Source of the DNA: UBA6265 sp963741795
Lineage (GTDB): Bacteria; Chloroflexota; Chloroflexia; Thermomicrobiales; UBA6265
NCBI GenBank assembly: GCA_963741795.1
Contig: CAVUJM010000020.1
Coordinates: 1-64,000, forward strand
DNA length: 64,000 nt
Reading direction: 5' to 3'
The first letter of the stretch is position 1. The number at the start of each line of letters is the position of its first letter. Shown here one piece after another: positions 46,231-54,014 of this stretch. The position numbers and the translations under genes were made by a program. Below the pieces are notes generated by a model. That model worked only from the letters and a program-made list of their open reading frames with translations, ran no database searches and was not told the DNA's origin.

Positions 46231-46283
46231 GGTGTCCAAGGGTCGATATCCGGGCGTGTCGACCCCTCGACCGAAGGTCGATA
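46231..46283. repeat. Partial palindromic intergenic repeat
   Basis: GGGTCGATATCC is followed by a TCGACC/GGTCGA hairpin (46267-46281) of the same module found at 2650-2666. Terminal TGTAGTC/GACTACA arms are absent, so this is a reduced copy of the repeat family. Confidence 0.5.
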
Positions 46284-46298
46284 CAGCGGCGCGAAAAC

Positions 46299-46329
46299 GG
46301 GACGGCCGGCTGAACTGGCCGTCCCCTTT
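46299..46329. terminator. Terminator between convergent genes
   Basis: GGGACGGCC pairs with GGCCGTCCC over a nine-base loop and is followed by CTTTC. It lies between the oxidoreductase and the atypical kinase, four bases before the kinase stop. Confidence 0.7.
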
Positions 46330-46332
46330 CGT

Positions 46333-48555
46333 CTACCGTGAATCCGCGCCGGCCCTCGCCGCGATCCGGCGCGACCGGGCCGTCTCCACGCGCTCCCGCT
46401 CCTCGTCCGACAGCAGGGACAGCGCCCCACTGACGTCCGGATACGCCGCCTGGCGGATCGCCGCATCGTCATCATCGCGAATCGCCCGGCGGATGCGCCG
46501 CGCAGCCGCCCCCCGCAGCACCATCGCTTCCAGGTCGTCGAACGCGAAGCGCCGCGTCAACGCCGGGTCGCGTTGCAGGCCAAGGCGCTTTGCCAGCGGC
46601 AGCAAGTGCGCAAGCTCGCGGTCGTCCGGCGGATCAGCGCTCGCCGCGGTGACAATCTGCTCGATCACCGTCGCGCGTTCCAGCACCGACTGCACCGCCG
46701 ACCACATCGACGGGTTCTCGATGCGGGCACCACTCTGGTCGATCGCGTTCAGCGCCTTCAGGATGCGCTCGCTCGACCCTTGTCGCAGGGCCTCATGCAG
46801 GTCGTCCAGCGCCGCCTGCCGCTCGATCAGGCGCAGCACACGCGCCCGCTCGCCTCGGCTCAGGTGCGCCAACCCATCCTTTGGCTCCCCGGCCAGAAGC
46901 GACTCCAACGCCCGTACGTCCCGCCGCTTCAACACGCCGCGCACCTCTGCGACCCAGCGCGACCGCGTCTTGGCCAACTCCACGCGCGCGCGCAGGTCGT
47001 CCGGCAACGCCGTGTCCTCGCCGAACAACTCGTCGTCGTACCAGGTCAGGATCAACGTGTCGTCGTCGCTCTCCAGTGCCTGCACGAGCCCCGGCCACTC
47101 CAGCGCCCGGAGCACGCGGGCGAGCGATGCCCGGTCCGTATCACCCAGCACCACCAGCTCGCCGGTTCGCGCCAGTTCGGCCAGCTCGGGACGGTTGTCC
47201 TCGGCCAGGGCGCGGTCCAGGCGTGCGCGGATCTCCATCCGCTCGCGAGCCAGCCGCACGACCCGTCGCGTTTCGGAGCCGAGCGGCAGGTGCCGGTCCT
47301 CGGCCGTCCGCGCCGCCCGCACGATCGCCTCATCGTCATGCTGCCGCGCGGCCTCGGCGATGCGCTGCCGGAACCGCTCCGCCTGCGACTCCTCCCGCTC
47401 CAACGCGGACAGGTCAGCGGACTGCTCCTGCGCCTCGGCGTCCCCTGTAGCCACGTCCTCCGGAGAAGGCTCTGGCTCGGGCTGAGCCTGCTCCGTCGCG
47501 CTAGGCCAGGTCGTCGCGAAGCGCCCCTCGCCCCGCTTCTGGCCCTGCTCGTCGAGCTCCGAGCGAAGGCGCTCGATCACGCCGGAAAGGTCCCATTCGC
47601 CCTTGCTGGCCGGAGCAGCCGGAGCGTGCGTCGTCTCCGTTGCCGCCGGCAGCGCCATCGCCTCGGCGAGGATCTCCGGCGTCAGGTATGGCTCGCTCGT
47701 CAGCGATCGCTCCAGCAGGTCCAACAACTGCCGCGTTCGGTCCCCGACACGCGAGCGGGCGGCATTGAACGCGCGGGAAGATGACGGATCGGCGAGGTCC
47801 CATGACGTAAAGACGAGACCCGCGCCGGCCACACCGGCATCCTGGCCGATCTCCTGGCGGATTCCCGGCGCATCGGCCAGCACATGAAGCGACGTCAACA
47901 GGACCAGCACCGCGAAGGCATCCTGGTGTCGCGGGATCGCGCCACGTCGCGGATGCCGATAGGCCGGCGAGCCAGCCTGCAGCGAGCGCACGCGCATGCC
48001 CGGCCACTGCACGGTGTCGAGGTCGATGCAGACGATCTCGCCGGTCGACCGCATCATCAGGTTGTCCGGCGCGAGATCACCGTGCGTCACGCGGGCATCG
48101 CGCAACGCGGCATACAGCTCCAGCAGCGACTCGGCGAGCGCGAGCAGCACGCGGCGGTTCCCCTCCGACGCGGCATGATCGGCCGCATCGAACACGGTGA
48201 TCCCGTCGATCCACTCCATCACGACCGTCGGCAGCTTCGTCCCGGCGATCGTGATGCCGCCTTCGATCGGCGCGATCCAACGCGGGACGTACGGCCGGAT
48301 ACTCTCCGGCAAATCCCGTGCGAGGGCAGCATAGTGGCGTTCCCACTCGCCGCCGACCGAGCGGTCCTGCGCGACGCGCAGGGCGAAATAGGAGCCGTCC
48401 TGGTGGTGCATCCGGGTGACGTACGCCGTGTCGCCGGCGGTCACCGGAGCGCCGTCCCCGGCCGCCGGGGCGAAGCGAAGGCGGCGGCGCGAGAGCTCCA
48501 GCACGCGCCCACCGATAAGGGCATTTGTCAGGCGAATCTGGCTATCCACATCCAT
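46333..48555 (-). CDS. Atypical protein kinase with long helical C-terminal region
   Basis: This has 740 residues. The N-terminal kinase-like domain (about 40-270) has FALRVAQDR, where the beta-3 ATP-contacting Lys is Arg60; MEWIDGITVFD (hinge); THGDLAPDNLMM (catalytic D160, N165); and CIDLDTV in place of DFG (D178). AGSPAYRHPRRG and DAFAVLVLLTSL follow. This HGDL...N, D-x-D form is that of a bacterial aminoglycoside-kinase-like group often near stress or signalling operons. A Gln/Glu linker (about 340-400) leads to about 340 residues of charged helices, probably alpha-solenoid or coiled coil. It is soluble and divergent from the two-gene stator-like unit at 48844. Confidence 0.75.
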   Translation of the reverse strand: MDVDSQIRLTNALIGGRVLELSRRRLRFAPAAGDGAPVTAGDTAYVTRMHHQDGSYFALRVAQDRSVGGEWERHYAALARDLPESIRPYVPRWIAPIEGGITIAGTKLPTVVMEWIDGITVFDAADHAASEGNRRVLLALAESLLELYAALRDARVTHGDLAPDNLMMRSTGEIVCIDLDTVQWPGMRVRSLQAGSPAYRHPRRGAIPRHQDAFAVLVLLTSLHVLADAPGIRQEIGQDAGVAGAGLVFTSWDLADPSSSRAFNAARSRVGDRTRQLLDLLERSLTSEPYLTPEILAEAMALPAATETTHAPAAPASKGEWDLSGVIERLRSELDEQGQKRGEGRFATTWPSATEQAQPEPEPSPEDVATGDAEAQEQSADLSALEREESQAERFRQRIAEAARQHDDEAIVRAARTAEDRHLPLGSETRRVVRLARERMEIRARLDRALAEDNRPELAELARTGELVVLGDTDRASLARVLRALEWPGLVQALESDDDTLILTWYDDELFGEDTALPDDLRARVELAKTRSRWVAEVRGVLKRRDVRALESLLAGEPKDGLAHLSRGERARVLRLIERQAALDDLHEALRQGSSERILKALNAIDQSGARIENPSMWSAVQSVLERATVIEQIVTAASADPPDDRELAHLLPLAKRLGLQRDPALTRRFAFDDLEAMVLRGAAARRIRRAIRDDDDAAIRQAAYPDVSGALSLLSDEERERVETARSRRIAARAGADSR

Positions 48556-48843
48556 CCTTTCCGCAGGTGCTCATCCCGGACGCAGCCTTCAGTCCTGTCA
48601 GCATGGTGCGCTGGCCCGGTCCCTGTCGGACCAGTATACGAGCCCGTACGGACACCGACCCCTCTCTTGCGAAACGCGCGGCGCTCGCCCGTCGTTTCAG
48701 GCTACAGGCACCGGCACGCCAGGCGTGCCTTCCCAAACCGGTTGTGGCGCGGGTGCTAAAGTGTATGTACAGGGCAGGTCGCCCGATGTTGTGTGACCGC
48801 TTGCCAGCGATCCGTCCCTGCTCGAAAGGGTTGTTCCTTGACG
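48556..48843. promoter_or_regulatory. Divergent intergenic region of the kinase/stator-like cassette
   Basis: This 288-base gap separates two divergent starts. A plus-strand TTGTGG with 16-base spacing to TATGTA (about 48742-48769) is a possible promoter for the coiled-coil gene. No repeat or small gene was found. A shared control region would co-regulate all three genes. Confidence 0.4.
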
Positions 48844-50523
48844 ATGCGACCAACCGCACCCGCCGGAGGCGGCTCCCGTGCCCGCTCCTTCGGCGAATCG
48901 AACCCTCCCCCGCATCATGCGACCCAGCGATTGTCCGCACCGGCTCCCGAAGTCGCCGGCCAGCTTGACGACATCGCGACCCTTCTCAGGGAGGTCGATC
49001 CGCGCTCATCGCGCCGGCTCCACGAGCTCTCCTCGGCCTTAACGACCGAGAGTGGCCGCTTCCGCTGGTCGGACGTGGACCTGCGCCGCGCCTTCAATAC
49101 CGACCGCCTCTCGCACGCCTGGGCCGTCCAGCATGAGGGCGGCTACGCGCCACAGTCAATCGAGATCGCGGACAAAATCCGCAACGTCCTCGTGCTCGTC
49201 CCGATCTTCCTGACCTGGGCGGCGCTCGGCGAGGCGGCCAACTCCTACAACAAGTACCTGGAGCGCAACCCGGACGACACCGGCATCCCGTTCCTCGTGC
49301 TCTGGCAGCGGGGATTCGGCAACGAGGGAAGTTGGTTCTCGCCCACGTTCTCGTCCGTGGCCCTGGTCGACGCGATCATCATCGCCCTGATCATCATCCT
49401 CACCTTCTACGCACATGGCCGTCGCGAGCGGCAGGAAGACCTCATCGCCGACTCCGCCTCCGGTTTCCAGGCCGACTTCGACAACGCCCTGGCCGAGGCC
49501 GGGGTCCTGCTCGCGACCGATCGCTCATCGCGCCCGGTCCAGCTCGCCGATAGCGTCGAGCGCCTCGTCGACACCTTCGAGACGAGCAGCCAGAGCCTCC
49601 TGAACCAGCTCCAGGTCGAGCAGGACCGGCTGGACCTCATCGCCAGCCGCCGCGAGAAGGAGTTCGCCGACTTCGGCGTCTTCGCCTCCGGCATGCGCGC
49701 CGGCGCCGAGGAGATGCACCGCCTGCTCGTGGACCTGCGCCAGGTCTCCTCCGGGCTCGAACGGGCCCTGGAGGACCTCGCCAGCGACGTCAGCCGCACC
49801 GGCGACCAACAGCGCACGCTGCTCGGCGCGGTCTCCAACCTCGAGAAGATGACCTCGTCGGCGATCCAGAACGACCAGGCCGTCAACCGCCAGATTGCCC
49901 AGGCCGCGGCGCGCCTCGCCGAGACCGCCGACACCGCGATCTCCGGTGCGGAAAACGCTGCCCAGGCCGGACGCGTGGCGCTCGACGCCGTGCGCGGCAT
50001 CAGCGCCATCGCGCAGGACATCTCGGCCAGCCAGGCCCGCGTCGACCGCGCGCTCACCGCCCAGCAAGAGGCGAACACCGCGCTCGCCGAGGCCCTCCGC
50101 TCCGGCACGACCGGCGCGGAGAACACCGCCCAACAGCTTGCCGGAATCGGTACCGGCCTCGCGCGCCTGCAGGAGCATTTCGACACCATCGGCTCGACAC
50201 AGTCCCAGCAGATCACCGCGCTGAATACCCTGCTCACGCAGCAGGCGGAAACGGCACGCGAGATCGGGCAGGTGGCGAAGGACCTCGGGAACATGAACCT
50301 CGCGTCGGCCCAGCGCCAGCGCGAATCCAACCAGGACCTGCAGCATCTCGTCCAGCGACTCGACAGCCTCGCGAACACGATGAACCGGCTGGTCCAGCAG
50401 ACGCCGAACACCGAGAACCTGCAGACCGCCTTCGCCAACGCGCTTCGCGCCGAGCTGGCACGTGACACCGATCCCGACGACCCGAGCCGATCGCCGGGCC
50501 GCTGGGCCCGTTCACGCTCCTGA
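48844..50523 (+). CDS. Two-TM protein with long coiled coil (candidate MotA/ZorA-like stator part)
   Basis: This has 559 residues from ATG 48844; a GTG at 48793 is possible but lacks a ribosome site. A disordered N-terminus and a helical pre-domain (40-110) lead to two transmembrane helices, about 113-133 (NVLVLVPIFLTWAALGEAA) and 170-190 (SVALVDAIIIALIIILTFYA). Then RRERQEDL and over 300 residues of heptad-rich coiled coil (Gln, Ala, Leu, Glu) with no Pro until near the end. This outline, membrane helices with a long cytoplasmic helical tail, resembles ZorA-type stators more than MotA. It is 47 bases upstream of the MotB-like gene and probably co-transcribed with it. Confidence 0.65.
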   Translation: MRPTAPAGGGSRARSFGESNPPPHHATQRLSAPAPEVAGQLDDIATLLREVDPRSSRRLHELSSALTTESGRFRWSDVDLRRAFNTDRLSHAWAVQHEGGYAPQSIEIADKIRNVLVLVPIFLTWAALGEAANSYNKYLERNPDDTGIPFLVLWQRGFGNEGSWFSPTFSSVALVDAIIIALIIILTFYAHGRRERQEDLIADSASGFQADFDNALAEAGVLLATDRSSRPVQLADSVERLVDTFETSSQSLLNQLQVEQDRLDLIASRREKEFADFGVFASGMRAGAEEMHRLLVDLRQVSSGLERALEDLASDVSRTGDQQRTLLGAVSNLEKMTSSAIQNDQAVNRQIAQAAARLAETADTAISGAENAAQAGRVALDAVRGISAIAQDISASQARVDRALTAQQEANTALAEALRSGTTGAENTAQQLAGIGTGLARLQEHFDTIGSTQSQQITALNTLLTQQAETAREIGQVAKDLGNMNLASAQRQRESNQDLQHLVQRLDSLANTMNRLVQQTPNTENLQTAFANALRAELARDTDPDDPSRSPGRWARSRS

Positions 50524-50570
50524 CCGCCCCATCCTCACCCGCAACCTGACCGACGGACCCGGAGAACCGC

Positions 50571-51663
50571 ATGCAGCCCTACAAGCGCCGACGACGGAAC
50601 CGCAGGGACATGATCACCCTCGGAGGCTGGCTCTTCGCCGACCTCCTGCTTGGTCTGTCGATGCTCTTCCTCGTCGCAAACACGGTCGGCGCGCCACCAC
50701 CTGAGCCAACGCCGACACCCCTCCCGAACTACGAGGCGACCGCCGAGGCGCAGATCGCCCAGGCCGATGTTGAAGCGCAGCAGACCGTCGCCGCCATCCA
50801 GGCCGACCTCGACGCGGCCGAGCAAGCCGCCCAGGCGACCGAGGACGCGCAAGCGACGCGTGACGCCATGAGCGTGAGCCAGCGCGCGACCGCCGATGCC
50901 CAGGCGACCGAGCAGGCAGTCGTCGCCCGCGCAACGATCGACGCGCTCTCGACGCAGCAGGCGGAGAACCAGCAGGGCCAGGACGAGCTCAACGCCGAGC
51001 TCGCCACGTCCGTCGCGCGGGCGACCGAGGTCGCACGCGCAGGTCCAGGCGCAGGGCACCGAGCAAGCCCAGCTCCAGGCGCAAGCGACGGAGAACGCCC
51101 GTACCGGCGTGAACGCGCAGGGCACAACCGTCGCGCTGGAGAACCAGATCGCCACGAACGAAGCGGTGCTTTCGACATCAGAGGCGCAGGCCCAGCAGGC
51201 GCAGGCAAACGCCGAGTCCGCCCAGGCGACCAGCGACGCGGCCGAGAACGAGCTGCTCCAGGCGCAGGAGCAGGTGCAGCTCAACACGCTCAACCCGAAC
51301 GCCATCACCGAGACGATCCAGGTGGATCTCAACGGCGTCCTGCGCGGCGACCAGGGGGCGCTCGACGACGCGCGCCAGCGGCTGGAGGACGTCCTGACGC
51401 CCTACGTCCAGGCGGAGTCATGCCGCATCGGCTTCGTGCTGATCTCATCCGGCGCGCCGGAGATCGGGCAGGGTGTGCAACTCTCCGACCGCATCGGCCA
51501 GATGATCGAGGACGAATTCCCGGAGCTGCTGCCGGAGCCCGCGCAGGGCAACGACCCCGCCCTCGCCAGCGAGTCCATCGCCCTCATCGGGTCAACGCCC
51601 GACGGCGAGGTCCAGCTGCTCCTCTTCATGAGCGCCGGCTGCCAAGGCCTGGACGCCTCGTGA
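50571..51663 (+). CDS. MotB/ZorB-like membrane protein with long repetitive stalk (one frame break)
   Basis: ATG 50571 follows GGAGAACCG. A basic N-terminus (KRRRRNRRD) leads into one transmembrane helix (about 16-38) reading GGWLFADLLLGLSMLFLVAN. The FAD...FLV pattern aligns with MotB YADFMTAMMAFFLV, placing Asp24 at the proton-binding Asp. A Pro/Thr segment and about 190 residues of Ala/Gln/Thr heptads make a stalk. The last 120 residues (RIGFVLISSGAPEIGQGVQL, then helix, then VQLLLFMSAG) could be a divergent OmpA-like fold. The frame breaks near 51045; one base less rejoins the stalk. It is predicted to work with the protein encoded upstream. Confidence 0.65.
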
Positions 51664-51664
51664 G

Positions 51665-51687
51665 GACCCGGCCACAAGGGCCGGGTC
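51665..51687. terminator. Terminator between convergent genes
   Basis: GACCCGGCC pairs with GGCCGGGTC, beginning two bases after the stator-like stop and ending just before the glycosyltransferase stop. Confidence 0.75.
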
Positions 51688-51689
51688 TA

Positions 51690-52835
51690 CTACGAACGAC
51701 GCGCCTCGCGATACACCTCGGCCGTCTGCCGTGCCGCCTCCGCCCACGTAACGTCCGCGCACGGGCCAAGGGAGCGGCGCGCGAGGTCGTCATGAAGTGC
51801 GTCGTCCGTCATCAGCGACACGATCGCCGCCGCCAGCGCATCGACCCTTGGCTCGACGCATAAGCCGGCATCGCCCACTACCTCCGGCAGGCTCGTGCGG
51901 TCCGCCACGATCGCCGGGACGCCGCACGCCATCGCCTCCAGCGGCGTCAGCCCGAAGCCCTCGTACTCGGACGGCGTGATGTAGACATGCGCCGCCTGGT
52001 ACAGCGCCGTGCGCTCCTCGTTCGACACGCGACCGGTCAGGACCACGCGCCCCTCCAGCCCGTGCTGCCGGATGACCGGCTCCAGCGGCGGGAAGACGCG
52101 CTCGTTCCCCGTATGCGGGGCACCAGCGATGACGAGCTGGACGTCGTCGTCCAACGACGGCACAGCGGCAGCGAACGCCTCGATCAGCAGCGGCAAGTTC
52201 TTGCGCCGGTCGAACCCACCGATGTTGAACAGGTAGCGCCCGCGCACGCCCCACCCCTCGGCGACCATGTGCCTGGCACCGTCGTCCGTCGCAGGGACGA
52301 GCGCCGGGTCCGCCGCCTCCGGGATCGCGCGGATCTTCTCCAGCCGGGATCCCAGCACGCGCGCGATATCCGCCTTCGCCGCCTCGGACGGGGCGATGAT
52401 CCGCTTCGCCTTCCTCACCGAGCGGGCCATCAGCCCCGTATAGAGCCGCATCGCTCGACTGGCCCGGTAATCCTCCATCACGAACGGGATCACATCATGA
52501 ATCGTCGCGACCAGCGGCACCGGCGCGGCGAATGGCGCGGACATCTGTGGCAGGTGCAGCAGGTCCGGCTTTGGCTCCCCGGCCGCCAGCAGCGCCCCTG
52601 TCACCCCGAACGCGTCCCACAGGAAGCGATGCTGCTTCGAGCCCGGATGCACGAGGCGACCCGGCGCCGGCTGGAGCATCCGGATCCGCACCCCGAGCGT
52701 ATCTGCGTCCGCTACCAGTGCATCGGTCAACCCGCGCAGGTAGGTCCCGATGCCGGAATACGGCATGGTCAGGAAATTGCCATCAATGGCGACAGTGATC
52801 GTTTCATCGTGGTGGGTGTCATTGCGGTGGTTCAT
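51690..52835 (-). CDS. Family 4 glycosyltransferase
   Basis: This 381-residue GT-B enzyme has an N-terminal acceptor domain (AIDGNFLTMPYSGIGTYLRG, HLPQMSAPFAA, VATIHDVIPFVM) and a C-terminal donor domain with YLFNIGGFDRRKNLPLLIEA, VVLTGRVSNEERTALYQAAH, and EYEGFGLTPLEAMACGVPAI carrying the E-x7-E motif. It transfers a sugar from an NDP or GDP donor to a glycan or lipid, probably for the cell surface. Start at 52835 is chosen over 52889 because the latter crosses the trxA promoter region less likely to be coding. There are no other glycan genes adjacent. Confidence 0.88.
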   Translation of the reverse strand: MNHRNDTHHDETITVAIDGNFLTMPYSGIGTYLRGLTDALVADADTLGVRIRMLQPAPGRLVHPGSKQHRFLWDAFGVTGALLAAGEPKPDLLHLPQMSAPFAAPVPLVATIHDVIPFVMEDYRASRAMRLYTGLMARSVRKAKRIIAPSEAAKADIARVLGSRLEKIRAIPEAADPALVPATDDGARHMVAEGWGVRGRYLFNIGGFDRRKNLPLLIEAFAAAVPSLDDDVQLVIAGAPHTGNERVFPPLEPVIRQHGLEGRVVLTGRVSNEERTALYQAAHVYITPSEYEGFGLTPLEAMACGVPAIVADRTSLPEVVGDAGLCVEPRVDALAAAIVSLMTDDALHDDLARRSLGPCADVTWAEAARQTAEVYREARRS

Positions 52836-52895
52836 CACGATCCGTAGTATAGGGCCAGACCCTTCGGTCCACTGGGCAGTGCAGCCCAAGGGACC

Positions 52896-52923
52896 TTGCA
52901 GGCGTCGACGGGTGTGCTATCAT
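52896..52923 (+). promoter_or_regulatory. trxA promoter
   Basis: TTGCAG (52896-52901), a 16-base spacer and TATCAT (52918-52923) lie 52 bases upstream of trxA, in the divergent region shared with the glycosyltransferase gene. Confidence 0.6.
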
Positions 52924-52975
52924 TTGGGAAGTAATGTCCTTCGGGATAGCGCACTAATGGAGGAATCCGAACAAC

Positions 52976-53302
52976 ATGTCCAAGCCAGTTACCGTTACCG
53001 ATGCCACCTACAAGAACGAAGTCCTCGACGAGGCCGAGAAGACCGTGATCGTCGACTTCTGGGCGCCGTGGTGTGGCCCCTGCCGCATCGTCGGCCCGAT
53101 CCTCGAGGAGATCGCCTCCGAGGAGAGCGACATCAAGGTCGCCAAGGTGAACGTCGACGAGAACCAGCAGTACGCTGGCCAGCTCGGCGTCTTCAACATC
53201 CCGACGATGGTCGTCTACAAGAACGGCCAGCCGGTCGACAAGATCATCGGCGCGATGCCGAAGAACGCCATCATGGCGCGCGTGAAGCCGCACATGGCGT
53301 AA
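52976..53302 (+). CDS. trxA: Thioredoxin
   Basis: A 108-residue classical thioredoxin: VIVDFWAPWCGPCRIVGPIL with active-site Cys33 and Cys36, VNVDENQQYAGQLGVFNIPT with the cis-Pro, and MVVYKNGQPVDKIIG. It is the general cytosolic disulfide reductant and the likely electron donor for the peroxiredoxin at 38632. TGGAGG lies 13 bases upstream of the ATG. It is monocistronic with its own promoter and terminator. Confidence 0.96.
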   Translation: MSKPVTVTDATYKNEVLDEAEKTVIVDFWAPWCGPCRIVGPILEEIASEESDIKVAKVNVDENQQYAGQLGVFNIPTMVVYKNGQPVDKIIGAMPKNAIMARVKPHMA

Positions 53303-53330
53303 GGCACCTCGCCTTCAACACGCGAAGCGA

Positions 53331-53366
53331 AACACCCGGACGGATCTTTCCGTCCGGGTGTTTTTT
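53331..53366 (+). terminator. Rho-independent terminator of trxA
   Basis: AACACCCGGACGG pairs with TCCGTCCGGGTGTT over a short loop and runs into six T, the best intrinsic terminator in the window. Confidence 0.92.
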
Positions 53367-53411
53367 GCACGCCCGCCCAACACGAAACCTTTGCGCCTGA
53401 CGAACTCTGGG

Positions 53412-53871
53412 TCATTCTTCCTTGAGTGATAAGCCTTCAACCTCGCGGCGGAGGTCGTCGATGTCGGCGAACTGGCGGTAGACCGAGGCGAAGCGGATGT
53501 AGGCGACGTGGTCGAGCGTCTTCAGCTCGGCCAGCACCTTCTCGCCGATCTCATGCGACGAGACCTCCTTCGTCCCCATCGCCATGAGGTCGGCCTCGAC
53601 CTTCGCGATGAGCTTGTCGAGGTCGTCCTGCGCGACCGGGCGCTTGGTGAGGGCGACGCGGAGCTTGGCGCGGAGCTTGTCCGGGTTGAACTCCTCGCGG
53701 CGGCCGTCCTTCTTGACGACGATCAGCGCGGCGGCCTCGACCCGCTCGTAGGTCGTGAATCGCTTGCCGCAGCTTGGAGCATTGGCGACGGCGACGGATG
53801 GCCTCGCCGTTGTTGACGTCGCGGCTGTCCACCACGCGGGAATCTTCGGCTTTGCAGTAGGGACAGCGCAT
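53412..53871 (-). CDS. nrdR: NrdR, repressor of ribonucleotide reductase genes (one frame break)
   Basis: The protein starts MRCPYCKAEDSRVVDSRDV with a zinc ribbon whose second knuckle is CSKCGKRF. After a break near 53775, where AAGCTGCGG should read AAGTGCGG, comes FTTYERVEAAALIVVKKDGR and the ATP-cone domain (LRAKLRVALTKRPVAQDD, YIRFASVYRQFADIDDLR). It represses nrd operons in response to ATP/dATP. About 152 residues. It lies downstream of ftsZ, with a hairpin and a repeat element between, so it is probably its own unit. Confidence 0.9.
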
Positions 53872-53891
53872 GGTGGTTCCTTTCGCCGCGT

Positions 53892-53935
53892 TATGCCCCT
53901 TCGGGGCATATCCCGGGCACAGGGCCCGGGACTAC
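53892..53935. repeat. Partial compound palindromic repeat
   Basis: A TATGCCCC/GGGGCATA hairpin is followed by TCCCGGGC/GCCCGGGA and the right terminal GACTACA. It matches the right half of the copy at 44864-44959. It lies just upstream of nrdR on the minus strand. Confidence 0.65.
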
Positions 53936-53956
53936 AGAAACGTCTGCACGATACAA

Positions 53957-53987
53957 CGATGCCCGCACGGTAATCGCGCGGGCATCG
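53957..53987 (-). terminator. Terminator downstream of ftsZ
   Basis: CGATGCCCGC pairs with GCGGGCATCG across an 11-base loop, 28 bases after the ftsZ stop in the minus direction. Confidence 0.65.
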
Positions 53988-54014
53988 GGGATCTCTCTCG
54001 TTGCATCGGACCCG

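Noticed and set aside
46333..51663. Canonical Zorya defence system
   Set aside because: No ZorC, ZorD or ZorE-type gene is next to the stator-like pair, and the partner is a kinase.
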